Shown here in pieces: positions 10,199-23,170 of a DNA stretch of 64,000 bases. A program made the position numbers and the translations under genes. Below the pieces are notes generated by a model, which was given only the letters and a program-made list of their open reading frames with translations, was not told the DNA's origin and made no database searches. The first letter of the stretch is position 1. Every line of letters starts with the position of its first letter. Source of the DNA: an uncultured Sphingomonadales bacterium (GTDB lineage Bacteria; Pseudomonadota; Alphaproteobacteria; Sphingomonadales; Sphingomonadaceae); assembly GCA_903839675.1 (NCBI GenBank), contig CAIMDB010000018.1, positions 1 to 64,000 on the forward strand, given 5' to 3'.

Positions 10199-11677
10199 AT
10201 GGGCGACCGGATTCTGGTTATCGACGAAGGCACAACATCGACGCGCGCTATGCTGTTTGCGCCGGACGGAACGTGCCTTGGGTCGGCACAGGCGCCGTTG
10301 ACGCAATTCTATCCGGCGCCCGGGCTTGTGGAGCATGACGCTGCGGAAATCTGGGAAAAGACACTCGCCTGCGCACAGGAAATGGTGGCCAGCGCGGGCG
10401 GCGCGGATGCCATAGCGGCCATCGGCATTACCAACCAGCGCGAGACCATCGTGTTCTGGGACAAGCGCACGGGCGAACCGCTCGCCCCGGCCATTGTCTG
10501 GCAGGACCGCCGCACGGCCGATATGTGTGCCGCGCTGAAGGAAGATGGGCTGGAGCCCCAAGTGCAGGCCAAAGCGGGCCTGCTGCTCGATCCCTATTTT
10601 TCGGCCAGCAAAATCAACTGGGCTCTGAAAAACTGGCCGCAATTGGCGGACGCGGGCACCAATCTCGCGGTCGGGACCATCGAAAGCTACCTCATCTTCC
10701 GCCTGAGCGGCGGCTTGCATGTCAGTGATGCGACCAATGCGGCGCGCACCTCGCTGATGTCCTTGGGGAGCGGCGCTTGGGATGACGGACTGCTCGACAT
10801 TTTCGACGTGCCGAAAACACTCCTCGCGGAAATCGTCGATTGCGCCGGCCCCATCGCGACATGCCTGCCGGAGCATTTCGGCGGTGCCATTGCGATTACC
10901 GGGGTCGCGGGGGACCAGCAGGCCGCCACCATCGGGCAGGGCTGTTTTGCTGTGGGCCAGACAAAGGCGACATATGGCACAGGCGCCTTTGTGTTGACCA
11001 ATACAGGCGGGGTAGTCCCCACCTCGCGTAACCGGTTGCTATCGACCGTCTTGTGGCAACTGGGCGGGGAACGCACCTATGCGCTGGAAGGATCCGTCTT
11101 TGTGGCAGGTAGCCTCATCAAATGGCTACGCGATGGTTTGGGCCTGCTTTCATCTGCAGAGGAAACTGAAGCCCTTGCGCGCAGCGTGCAGGATACAGGC
11201 GGTGTTTATGTCGTGCCGGCTTTGTCCGGGCTGGGCGCACCCCATTGGTCCCCTGCTGCGCGTGGCCTGATCGACGGGTTGAGCTTTTCGACTGAAAAGG
11301 CCCATGTTGCCCGCGCGGCGCTGGAGGCCATGGCCTACCAGACGCATGATCTTTTGACTGCTTTTGCGGCTGATGGGGCCCATTGGTCTGAACTCCGCGT
11401 GGATGGCGGGATGGCCGCAAATAACTGGATGGTCCAGGATCTTGCCAATGTGCTTGATCTCCCTGTGGAACGTCCGGCCTTTGTAGAAACGACGGCATTG
11501 GGCGCCGCGATGCTCGCAGCCGTCGGGTCAGGCCTGTATCACGGGCTGGAGGAGGCTGCTGTCATGCGTGGCACTGTTGAACGGTTTGATCCCGCGCTCG
11601 CGGAGCCCATGCGGGCGTCACGACTTGCCGGTTGGGCAGGGGCCATGGACCGGGCGCTTCTCGGTCTCGTTCCGTGA
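10199..11677 (+). CDS. glpK: Glycerol kinase
   Basis: A 492-residue FGGY-family kinase. N-terminal ILVIDEGTTSTRAMLF is the phosphate-binding loop; ITNQRETIVFWDKRTGEPLAPAIVWQDRRT is the GlpK-specific glycerol-binding region; GVAGDQQAATIGQGCF carries the catalytic Asp; DGGMAANNWMVQDLA is the adenosine-binding motif. It converts glycerol to glycerol 3-phosphate in the cytosol. No glpF or glpD is adjacent. It is separated from ndk by a terminator and from the next gene by 195 bp containing palindromes. Confidence 0.95.
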   Translation: MGDRILVIDEGTTSTRAMLFAPDGTCLGSAQAPLTQFYPAPGLVEHDAAEIWEKTLACAQEMVASAGGADAIAAIGITNQRETIVFWDKRTGEPLAPAIVWQDRRTADMCAALKEDGLEPQVQAKAGLLLDPYFSASKINWALKNWPQLADAGTNLAVGTIESYLIFRLSGGLHVSDATNAARTSLMSLGSGAWDDGLLDIFDVPKTLLAEIVDCAGPIATCLPEHFGGAIAITGVAGDQQAATIGQGCFAVGQTKATYGTGAFVLTNTGGVVPTSRNRLLSTVLWQLGGERTYALEGSVFVAGSLIKWLRDGLGLLSSAEETEALARSVQDTGGVYVVPALSGLGAPHWSPAARGLIDGLSFSTEKAHVARAALEAMAYQTHDLLTAFAADGAHWSELRVDGGMAANNWMVQDLANVLDLPVERPAFVETTALGAAMLAAVGSGLYHGLEEAAVMRGTVERFDPALAEPMRASRLAGWAGAMDRALLGLVP

Positions 11678-11713
11678 TTGTCTCCAAATTGACGAGAAGA
11701 TTGACCGCTCTGG

Positions 11714-11761
11714 TGTAGATAGTTCTACATTTTGGCACTTTCTGTCCGTTCTAGAGGACAG
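11714..11761. promoter_or_regulatory. Two palindromes in the glpK / TonB-receptor intergenic region
   Basis: TGTAGA-TAGT-TCTACA (11714-11729) is a perfect six-base palindrome with a four-base spacer; CTGTCC (11742-11747) and GGACAG (11756-11761) form a second inverted repeat 12 bp further on. Both lie 110-160 bp upstream of the TonB-dependent receptor start and could be operators for it. The cognate regulator is not evident in the window. The rest of this 195-bp gap holds only the GGAGGA ribosome-binding site at 11862-11867. Confidence 0.4.
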
Positions 11762-11872
11762 GTGCGGCCTTTCAGTTAAGATTTGTTAACCCTTCTTCAG
11801 CGATAGGACACCTGCACGCGCCCGTTGCACGCCTCTTCGGCGGCGCCAACCGTCGATATTTGGAGGACGTTC

Positions 11873-14062
11873 TTGATTACTCGTTTCGCCGGTTCATCGG
11901 TCTTCGCTGTCGCCGCAGCTTTTCTCGCCTTTCCGTCAGAGAGCCATGCAGAAGATGTGGGCGATGCGGCCGACATCGTCGTCACCGCTAATAAGCGCGC
12001 CGAGCGCCTTCAGGATGTCCCAATTTCTGTTTCCGCCGTTTCTGGCGAAAGCTTGGCGGCCAGCCATGTGACGCAGGCCGAAGACATCGCACAGACCGTG
12101 CCGAACCTTCAGATGAACACGACGGTCGGTGACAATACGCCGATCTTCTCGCTGCGCGGCGTGTCGATGTATGATTATAGCCTCAACCAATCGAGCCCCG
12201 TCGCGGCCTATTATGATGAGGTCTACAAAGGCAGCTTCGCCCTGCTCGGCGCGACGATGTTCGACATTGACCGCATCGAGGTTCTGCGCGGACCGCAGGG
12301 CACGCTCTATGGCAAGAACACCACCGGCGGCGCGATCAACCTCATCACCAAGACCGCCAAATTGGGCGAATTCAGCGGATCGGCTGCAGTCGGCTACGGC
12401 AATTATGATCGCATCGACCTGAACGCTGCTGTCAACGCGCCTTTGGTCGACAAGGCCGCTGTTCGCGTGGCAGGCACGTTCACACGCGCCGATGGTTGGC
12501 TGGACAACCAGACGCCGGGTCAGCCGAATCTCAATTCCGTTCGCGAATTTGCGGTGCGTGGCAGCCTTCTGGTCGAACCGACCAATGGCGCCAGTTTCGT
12601 GCTGCGTATTGCCCATAGCTATCAGAACCCGCGCAACTACGGCATTTATGCCGAGCCTTTGGCTGCCAATCGCGCCGGGCTGTCGACCTATCAGATCCGG
12701 TCCAACCTTGCCGATGTGCGCCGCACGGCGCGGACGACGGCGATCTCGCTGACCGGCAATATCGACCTGTCGGACTCGCTGACGCTGACCAGCATCACGT
12801 CTTTCGACAAGGGCAAGCTGTTCCTGTTCGAAGACACTGACGGTCAGGACCTGCGCGTCTTTGAGGTGTCCTACGACGCCAAGGCGACGCAATGGACGCA
12901 GGATTTGCGTCTGACGTCGGACTTTGATGGCCCGGCAAACTTTATCCTCGGCGGCTATTTCAGCCATGAAAAGGTGTTTAACTCGAACGCGACCTACATC
13001 TTTGCGGACACCGACAGCGATGGCGTGCCCGGCATCACCGGTGCCGATTGCGCGGCTGCCCTTCCTTTAAGCTGTGTTTTCATCAACCGCTTTGATCAGA
13101 AGAAGAAGAGCGCTGCCATCTATGGTGACGCAAGCTTTGAAGCTGGCGGTGCGCTGACTTTGCGTGCGGGCCTGCGCTATACCCGCGATACGGGCAGCCA
13201 GAATGATCTTGTCTCGGTGGCAACGGCGCTCAATGGCGATGTCGTGGCTAAGCCAATCCCGCTGACCAATCTGTCCTACGCGACCAACAATCTTTCCGGC
13301 AAAGCGGGCCTCGATTATAGGCTCTCCGACGACGTGATGGCCTATGCGACGTTTAGCCGGGGCTATCGCTCACCCTCGTTCAACGCGCAGGCGTTTTTTG
13401 CACCCGCCGAAGCCGGGTCGGCAGGTTCGGAGACAATCAACGCTTATGAAGTTGGCCTGAAGAGCCAGTTTGCGGACCGTGCGGCTACGCTCAACCTCGC
13501 GGGCTTTTATTATGATTATCACAACCAGCAGTTCATCAGCGTTGATCCGGCAACGGCTGCGGCGAACCTGATCAACATCCCTGAATCCCGCATTTACGGC
13601 GCAGAAGCGGAATTGAGCTGGGAAGCCAATAGCACGCTCACTTTGCGAACGGGCCTTGGCTTTCTCAATTCCAAGGTTGAGCGCGGTGTGATCAGCGGCA
13701 TCAACATTGCGGGTAAGATGCTGCCGACGGCACCGTCGTTCAGCATGACCGGCGGCATTGATCTCAACTTAATGGACAATAACAGCGGCAAGCTCGTTCT
13801 GTCGGGCAGCGGCAGCTATGCATCCAGCCAGTTCTTTGAGATCATGAATGTCGAGCGACTGAAGCAGGGCAGTTACGCCTTGTTCAACGCGCACCTTGAC
13901 TGGACCTCGGCAGAGGGCCGGTGGAATGCCTCGCTGTGGGGCCGCAATCTGGGCCGCAAGTTCTACACCACCGCGGGTATCGACCTGTCGGGCTTTGGTT
14001 TCGACTATAAGCAATGGGGCACGCCGCGCACCTATGGTGTGACGGTCGGCACAAGCTTCTAG
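11873..14062 (+). CDS. TonB-dependent outer-membrane receptor
   Basis: A 729-residue receptor. The signal peptide (residues 1 to about 26, ending SHA) is followed by the TonB-box/plug region (ADIVVTANKRAERLQDVPISVSAVSG ..., plug to about residue 155 with RGPQGTLYGKNTTGGAINLITK) and a 22-strand-type barrel ending in YGVTVGTSF with the terminal Phe. The start is a TTG at 11873, chosen because a strong GGAGGA (11862-11867) lies five bases before it; an upstream TTG at 11825 lacks a site. The ligand is unknown. The neighbouring amidotransferase gives no clear hint. Confidence 0.88.
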   Translation: MITRFAGSSVFAVAAAFLAFPSESHAEDVGDAADIVVTANKRAERLQDVPISVSAVSGESLAASHVTQAEDIAQTVPNLQMNTTVGDNTPIFSLRGVSMYDYSLNQSSPVAAYYDEVYKGSFALLGATMFDIDRIEVLRGPQGTLYGKNTTGGAINLITKTAKLGEFSGSAAVGYGNYDRIDLNAAVNAPLVDKAAVRVAGTFTRADGWLDNQTPGQPNLNSVREFAVRGSLLVEPTNGASFVLRIAHSYQNPRNYGIYAEPLAANRAGLSTYQIRSNLADVRRTARTTAISLTGNIDLSDSLTLTSITSFDKGKLFLFEDTDGQDLRVFEVSYDAKATQWTQDLRLTSDFDGPANFILGGYFSHEKVFNSNATYIFADTDSDGVPGITGADCAAALPLSCVFINRFDQKKKSAAIYGDASFEAGGALTLRAGLRYTRDTGSQNDLVSVATALNGDVVAKPIPLTNLSYATNNLSGKAGLDYRLSDDVMAYATFSRGYRSPSFNAQAFFAPAEAGSAGSETINAYEVGLKSQFADRAATLNLAGFYYDYHNQQFISVDPATAAANLINIPESRIYGAEAELSWEANSTLTLRTGLGFLNSKVERGVISGINIAGKMLPTAPSFSMTGGIDLNLMDNNSGKLVLSGSGSYASSQFFEIMNVERLKQGSYALFNAHLDWTSAEGRWNASLWGRNLGRKFYTTAGIDLSGFGFDYKQWGTPRTYGVTVGTSF

Positions 14063-14101
14063 GGCTTTCGCATCGCACCGGAGGGCGATAAGCCGTCTTC
14101 C

Positions 14102-14947
14102 ATGACCAGACTGCTCCTCATCGAAGGCAATATTGCCGAGCGCCGCGCCCGGGCGAAGTCGCTTGGCATCCGCACCTCCAGCGAAATTTACGCGCTGTCG
14201 ATCAAGGCGCATTTTCCCGAGATCGCGATTGATGTCGTCAACGCCGCAGACCCCGATTGGGCGATCCCCGACGGGCGGGGCTTTGGCGATTATGCCGGCT
14301 TTGTCGTGTCGGGCTCCGCGCTCCATGCTTATGACACAGACTTTGCCGTCACCAACCAGATTGACCTTCTGAAGCAGGCTGCTGAGGCCGGGCTGCCTGT
14401 GTTCGGCAGTTGCTGGGGCTTGCAGATCGCAGCGATGGCGGGCGGTGGCGCGGTGCGTTACCACCCCAAAGGCAAGGAAGTCGGCTTTGCGCGCAAGATC
14501 ATGCCGACCGAGGCGGGCAAGAGCCACCCGATGTTCGCGCACAAGCCGCCGGTCTTTGATGCGCCCTGCATCCATTATGACGAAGTGCTGCGTCTGCCCG
14601 AAGGGTCAACGCTGCTGGCGTCCAATGCGCATAGCGAGATTCAGGCCGCTGTCATTCCGCTTGGCAAGACGCAAGTCTGGGCCGTGCAATATCACCCCGA
14701 ATATGATCTGCAGCAGGTTCTGGCGGTCTATTCGCTCTATGCCGATGACATGGTCGGGCCAGATTTCTTCGCGGATCGCGCCGAGCTTGACGCCTATTGT
14801 GAAAAGCTACGCACGCTGATCGCGCATCCCGGTGACGCCGGGGCCGCATGGCAGTTGGGTATTGATGCCGACGTGCTGGACGATCGCACACGGCGGGGGG
14901 AAATCATTTCTTGGATTGAGACGCAGGTTTTGGGGGAGGCGGGGTAA
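14102..14947 (+). CDS. Class I glutamine amidotransferase-like protein
   Basis: A 281-residue protein with the class I GATase fold. The nucleophile elbow is FGSCWGLQ (Cys104) and the catalytic His is in AVQYHPEYD near residue 198. Free-standing members include GMP-synthase-like amidotransferases and gamma-glutamyl-compound hydrolases; the long C-terminal extension (about 60 residues past HPE) is typical of this unassigned group. It starts 39 bp after the TonB receptor stop and is probably co-transcribed with it. The substrate is not inferable. Confidence 0.8.
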   Translation: MTRLLLIEGNIAERRARAKSLGIRTSSEIYALSIKAHFPEIAIDVVNAADPDWAIPDGRGFGDYAGFVVSGSALHAYDTDFAVTNQIDLLKQAAEAGLPVFGSCWGLQIAAMAGGGAVRYHPKGKEVGFARKIMPTEAGKSHPMFAHKPPVFDAPCIHYDEVLRLPEGSTLLASNAHSEIQAAVIPLGKTQVWAVQYHPEYDLQQVLAVYSLYADDMVGPDFFADRAELDAYCEKLRTLIAHPGDAGAAWQLGIDADVLDDRTRRGEIISWIETQVLGEAG

Positions 14948-14957
14948 GCGCAAAATC

Positions 14958-15050
14958 CCGTTCGTCCTGAGCTTGTCGAAGGACTGATTTTAACTGTTCA
15001 CTGACAGACCAAAGCAAGGACAGCCCTTCGACAAGCTCAGGGCGAGCGGG
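14958..15050. repeat. Sphingomonad-type intergenic inverted repeat
   Basis: The left arm (14958-14984), containing CCTGAGCTTGTCGAAGG, and the right arm (15024-15050), containing CCTTCGACAAGCTCAGG, are near-perfect reverse complements around a 39-base spacer. They fill the space between two convergent genes. This core is a familiar dispersed palindromic repeat in sphingomonad genomes; here it could also serve as a bidirectional terminator. Confidence 0.75.
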
Positions 15051-15067
15051 CCTTGAAAACCGAGCGC

Positions 15068-17008
<1,941 letters not shown>

Positions 17009-17016
<8 letters not shown>

Positions 17017-17683
17017 ATTTCAGGCCCATTTCGGCGAGCTTTTCGCGCATCTTGTACATATCGAGGCCTAGTTCACCTGCGCCCAGACGTGCGCGCTTGT
17101 CGGCTTCATTGGCTTCGCGGGCCTTGGCGGCCTTGGCCACTTCGGCGGCCTTTTCACGCGGGACGACGACCACGCCGTCATCATCGGCGACGATCACGTC
17201 ACCGGGGTTGATGGCCGCTGCGGCGCAGATAACGGGCACGTTGACCGAGCCGAGCGACGCTTTGATCGTGCCTTGTGCGAACACAGCCTTCGACCAGACG
17301 GGGAAGTTCATCTCTGTCAGGTCGCGCACATCGCGGATACCGGCGTTGATAATGAGCCCCTTGCACCCGCGCGCCTGCGCTGAGGTGGCCAGCAGATCGC
17401 CGAAATAGCCGTCTTCGCACGGGCTGGTCGGTGCGATGACGAGGATATCACCGGCCTTCAGCTGTTCGATAGCCACGTGGACCATCCAGTTGTCACCGGG
17501 AGGGGCGGATATGGTGACGGCGGAACCAGCGATCCGCGCACCGGCATAGATGGGGCGCATATAGCTTGCGAGCAGGCCGGTGCGGCCCTGCGCTTCATGG
17601 ACGGTGGAGACGCCACAGCTTTCCAGATCGGCGATGACCGCCGGGTCTGCGCGTTCGATATTCTGGACGACGATGCCGGTCAT
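17009..17683 (-). CDS. ligK: 4-carboxy-4-hydroxy-2-oxoadipate aldolase LigK
   Basis: A 224-residue class II pyruvate aldolase of the HMG/CHA aldolase (RraA-like) family. It splits 4-carboxy-4-hydroxy-2-oxoadipate to pyruvate and oxaloacetate and often decarboxylates oxaloacetate. [15 protein letters not shown] (about 21-35), the glycine-rich [10 protein letters not shown], and the metal/substrate motif [14 protein letters not shown] (about 115-128) are visible. The start is the ATG at 17683 with AGGAG eight bases before it; an upstream in-frame start at 17710 would add nine residues. First gene of the leftward ligK-ligU-ligI operon, divergent from ligR. Confidence 0.93.
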
Positions 17684-17784
17684 GACGGACTCCTTGGATT
17701 GCTTTCGCACCGTGTTAGTGGATGCCCGTCCAAACCATAATCGGAACTGGCAAGCTGGTATAAGAATTTGCTAAGACGGTAATC
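17684..17784. promoter_or_regulatory. Divergent ligK / ligR promoter region
   Basis: The 101-bp gap between ligK (leftward) and the LysR gene (rightward) must hold both promoters. LysR-type regulators usually bind between themselves and the divergent target, so this is the expected LigR site. The region is AT-richer than its surroundings (17745-17785), but I could not identify a convincing T-N11-A box by eye. Confidence 0.5.
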
Positions 17785-18945
17785 ATGGTCTTGTGGCAAC
17801 TCAATCTCCGTCATCTGCGCGCTGCGGCAGAAATCTGCGCGCGCGGCAGCGTGAGCCGGGCCGCTGCTGCCGTCAGTCTGACGCAACCGGCGGTCACTCA
17901 GGGTATTGCCCGGCTGGAACAGTTGCTGGCCCAGCCGCTGTTCGAACGCACGCCGGAGGGGATGGACCCGCTGCCCGCCGCCCGCACGCTCGCCGAACGG
18001 ATCGAAGGGGCTCTGGCGCACATCGCCAGCCCGCGTGTGACGATGGCGCAGCTCCGCGCGCTAATCGCCTTTGCCGATGCGGGCAGCTATGCCGGCGCGA
18101 GCGCGGTGTCCGGCCTGTCGCAGCCGTCGCTGCACCGGGCGATCAACGATTTGTCGGTGGCGCTCAAGCGGAACTTATTGGAACGGCGGGGGAAGGGCGT
18201 CGCCCTGACCGATGCCGGCCGGCGGACGACGCGTGCCTTCCGCCTCGCCCGTGCCGAGCTTGAGGCCGGTCTCGCCGAACTCGAAGGCCTGAAGGGTCGG
18301 GAAACTGGCCGGATCATTATCGGTGCCATGCCTTTGTCGCGCGCGCGCCTGCTTCCGTCTGCGGCCGCGGCCTTTTACGCCAAGCACCCTGAAGTCGCGC
18401 TTTCGATTGTAGAAGGCTCCTATCTCGAACTGGTTGAGCCGCTGCGCGACGGGGAGATCGATCTGATGATCGGTGCGCTGCGCGACCCGGCGTCGGTGCC
18501 GGACCTGACCCAAGCGCCGCTGTTTCATGACCGTCCGGTGATCATCGGACGCAGGGGCCATCCGCTGGCGCGCGTCATCGCCGACAGCCGCGAAGGGCAA
18601 ATCCTGCCGCGCCTTGCCGATTATCCCTGGATCGTGTCCGGGCCGGGCACCCCGTTGCGCGCGCAATGGGAGATCATGTTCCGCAGCGCAGGCATAGAGC
18701 CGCCAGCCGTGCCGATTGAGTGCGGGTCGGTGATCACCATTCGCGAGATCCTGACCAAGTCGGATTTCCTCACCTTGCTTTCGCCCGATCAGGTCTCGGT
18801 GGAGTTGGAGGCGGGCTGGCTGGAGCAGCTTCATGCCGCGCCCGCGAGCCTCGTTCGCCACATCGGGGTGACGACCAGGGCCAATTGGCGGCCCACCTTG
18901 CTGCAGCAGGCCTTCGTCAGCGAGTTGCACGCCCAGTCATCATAA
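17785..18945 (+). CDS. ligR: LysR-type regulator with two tandem HTH domains (LigR candidate)
   Basis: A 386-residue LysR-family activator, about 80 residues longer than the usual 300. Residues 5-65 form a LysR winged helix (LRHLRAAAEICARGSVSRAA ... LTQPAVTQGIARLE). Residues 87-150 form a second one (MAQLRALIAFADAGSYAGAS ... LSQPSLHRAINDL). The effector domain begins near residue 170 (GRIIIGAMPLSRARLLP). Its place between the two halves of the protocatechuate pathway makes it the likely activator of ligK-ligU-ligI and ligJABC, as LigR is in Sphingobium. The symbol is by position and family, not proof. Confidence 0.8.
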   Translation: MVLWQLNLRHLRAAAEICARGSVSRAAAAVSLTQPAVTQGIARLEQLLAQPLFERTPEGMDPLPAARTLAERIEGALAHIASPRVTMAQLRALIAFADAGSYAGASAVSGLSQPSLHRAINDLSVALKRNLLERRGKGVALTDAGRRTTRAFRLARAELEAGLAELEGLKGRETGRIIIGAMPLSRARLLPSAAAAFYAKHPEVALSIVEGSYLELVEPLRDGEIDLMIGALRDPASVPDLTQAPLFHDRPVIIGRRGHPLARVIADSREGQILPRLADYPWIVSGPGTPLRAQWEIMFRSAGIEPPAVPIECGSVITIREILTKSDFLTLLSPDQVSVELEAGWLEQLHAAPASLVRHIGVTTRANWRPTLLQQAFVSELHAQSS

Positions 18946-19017
18946 TTCGCTTTTCCTTATACCCCTTCCGTGCTTCCGATGAGCGGGAAGGCGTGTGCCT
19001 GTTCTATGGTGCCCAAC

Positions 19018-19857
19018 ATGTCGTCTACCCTGTCCCTGATCGGCTTCGGAGAGGCCGGAAGCACCTTTGCCCGAGCGGGGGACTGGTCAGCGCGCGTCTA
19101 TGACGTGAAGACCGATGGCGCGGCCCGCGCGGAGATGCTGGCGCGTTACGACGAAGCCGGAGTGACAGCCGCTGAAACGACAGCAGAGGCCGTGCAGGGT
19201 GCAGGCGCCGTGTTCAGCGTGGTGACCGCCGATCAGGCGCTGGCAGCGGCGCGAGCGGCGGCTGAGGCCTTTGCGCAGGACGCCTTCTTCTTCGACATGA
19301 ATTCGGTCGCGCCTGACACCAAGCGGGCGGCGGCAGCGGTGATTGGTGCGGCAGGCGGGCGATATATCGATGTCGCGGTGATGGCCCCGGTCAATCCGGC
19401 GCGGATGGCAGTGCCACTGCTCGTTTCAGGGCCCTATGCCGATCAGGGGGCAGCGCTGCTCTCGGATGTCGGGTTCACCAAGGTCCGCATCGTCGGCATC
19501 GAAGTTGGCCGCGCCTCCACGATCAAGATGCTCCGCTCGGTGATCTTCAAGGGCATGGAAGCGCTGACCGCCGAATGCGTCCTCGCCTGTGAGCGGGCAG
19601 GGGTGCTGGATGAAGTGCTCGGCTCGCTCGGTGCGGAATGGCCAACACTGGCCGACTACCGGCTCGACCGCATGATGGTGCACGGCGTCCGCCGTGCCGC
19701 CGAGATGGAAGAGTCTGCCAAAACGCTTGAGGCGCTTGGCATTGACCCGCTGATGACGCGCGGCACGATTGCCCGTCAGCGGCAGATCGGGTCGCTTGCC
19801 ATCTCTCCCATTCCCGAAACGCTCGACGCAAAGCTGGAAAGGCTCAACACCCAATGA
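19018..19857 (+). CDS. 6-phosphogluconate-dehydrogenase-like NAD(P) oxidoreductase (DUF1932 type)
   Basis: A 279-residue protein with an N-terminal dinucleotide fold (TLSLIGFGEAGSTFA, GxGxxG-like) and an all-helical C-terminal domain of the DUF1932 kind (KMLRSVIFKGMEALTAECV ..., with ARQRQIGSLAISP near the end). The family is related to 3-hydroxyisobutyrate and phosphogluconate dehydrogenases. It overlaps ligJ by 4 bp, so it belongs to the ligJABC transcript, yet no known step between protocatechuate and pyruvate/oxaloacetate needs it. The start at 19018 is the best fit to the fold; ATGs at 19006 and 18979 are also in frame and the ribosome-binding site is weak. Confidence 0.8.
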   Translation: MSSTLSLIGFGEAGSTFARAGDWSARVYDVKTDGAARAEMLARYDEAGVTAAETTAEAVQGAGAVFSVVTADQALAAARAAAEAFAQDAFFFDMNSVAPDTKRAAAAVIGAAGGRYIDVAVMAPVNPARMAVPLLVSGPYADQGAALLSDVGFTKVRIVGIEVGRASTIKMLRSVIFKGMEALTAECVLACERAGVLDEVLGSLGAEWPTLADYRLDRMMVHGVRRAAEMEESAKTLEALGIDPLMTRGTIARQRQIGSLAISPIPETLDAKLERLNTQ

Positions 19858-20872
19858 CGCTCATCATCGACTGTCACGGCCATTATACGACGGCACCTGC
19901 CGCGCATAATGACTGGCGCGATCTGCAAAAGGCCGCGTTCAAGGCGGGGGAGGCAGTTCCGGCCTATCCCGCCATCTCCGACGACGAGATCCGCGAAACG
20001 CTGGAGAAGAACCAGATCCGCCTGCTCAAGGAACGCGGTGCCGACATCACGATCTTTTCCCCGCGTGCATCCGCCATGGCGCCACATGTGGGCGATGAGA
20101 CCGTCGCCAAGCAATGGGCGCAGGTGAACAATGATCTGATCGCGCGGTGCGCCCAACTCTATCCCGACATCTTCGTGCCGGTGTGCATGCTGCCGCAGTC
20201 CCCCGCCGCTGACATGCAGGGCTCGATTGCGGAACTTGAGCGTTGTGTCGACATGGGCTTTGTCGGCTGCAACCTGAACCCCGATCCCGGTGGCGGGCAT
20301 TTCACGCATCCGCCACTCACCGACCGCTTCTGGTATCCGTTCTATGAGAAGATGGTTGAGCTGGACGTGCCCGCCATGATCCACGTGTCGGGGAGCTGCA
20401 ATCCGGGCCTTCACGCGACCGGCGCCTATTACATTGCGGCGGACACAATTGCCTTCATGCAGCTGATCGAGGGGGATCTGTTCAAGGACTTCCCGAGCTT
20501 GCGCTTCATCATCCCGCATGGCGGTGGCGCTGTGCCCTATCATTGGGGCCGGTATCGCGGGTTGGCGGACATGCTGAAGCAGCCGGACCTCTCCACGCAC
20601 GTCATGAACAACGTGTTCTTCGACACCTGCGTCTATCACCAGCCGGGCGTGAACCTGCTGGCCGACGTCATCGACAATAAGAACATCCTGTTCGGTTCTG
20701 AAATGGTCGGTGCGGTGCGCGGGATCGACCCGACCACGGGCCATTATTTCGATGACACCAAGCGCTATGTCGACGCGCTCGACATTTCCGATACCGAACG
20801 CCACGCCATCTTTGAGGGCAACGCCCGACGCGTGTTCCCGCGTCTCGACAAAATGCTGAAGGAGAAGGGTCT

Positions 20873-20876
<4 letters not shown>
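19854..20876 (+). CDS. ligJ: 4-oxalomesaconate hydratase LigJ
   Basis: A 340-residue amidohydrolase-family hydratase that adds water to the 4-oxalomesaconate tautomer to give 4-carboxy-4-hydroxy-2-oxoadipate. The metal motif IIDCHGHYTTAP (HxH at 8-10), the segment NPDPGGGHFTHPPLTDRFWYP, IHVSGSCNP, PHGGGAVPYHWGR and FGSEMVGAVRG match LigJ. It overlaps the upstream dehydrogenase gene and the downstream ligA by 4 bp each. Confidence 0.94.
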
Positions 20877-23066
<2,190 letters not shown>

Positions 23067-23123
23067 GACTGACAAGCCCACCCCGCTGCGACTAGGCTGG
23101 CACAAGATCAGCCAAGTCTCGCT

Positions 23124-23145
23124 CCCCTCCCGCAGGCGGGAGGGG
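23124..23145 (+). terminator. GC-rich hairpin after ligC
   Basis: CCCCTCCCG (23124-23132) pairs perfectly with CGGGAGGGG (23137-23145) around a CAGG loop. There is no T run after it, so it may be a dispersed repeat, an RNA processing site or a partial terminator between ligJABC and the reductase genes. The rest of the 104-bp gap holds only the GAGAGAGGA ribosome-binding region of the next gene. Confidence 0.5.
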
Positions 23146-23170
23146 CCGTGAATTAGAGAGAGGAATCGCT

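Noticed and set aside
11936-12967. Long open frame on the minus strand (343 codons) under the TonB receptor
   Set aside because: It is antisense to a complete receptor with signal peptide, plug and terminal Phe. Its translation is rich in Arg, Val and His and matches no family; it is a GC-rich shadow frame.
19776-20804. Minus-strand open frame of 342 codons under ligJ
   Set aside because: Antisense to a clearly recognised LigJ. The length follows from codon bias in high-GC DNA.
23124-23145. Riboswitch or attenuator after ligC
   Set aside because: It is a simple perfect stem with a four-base loop and lacks a leader peptide or a conserved aptamer; recorded only as a hairpin.
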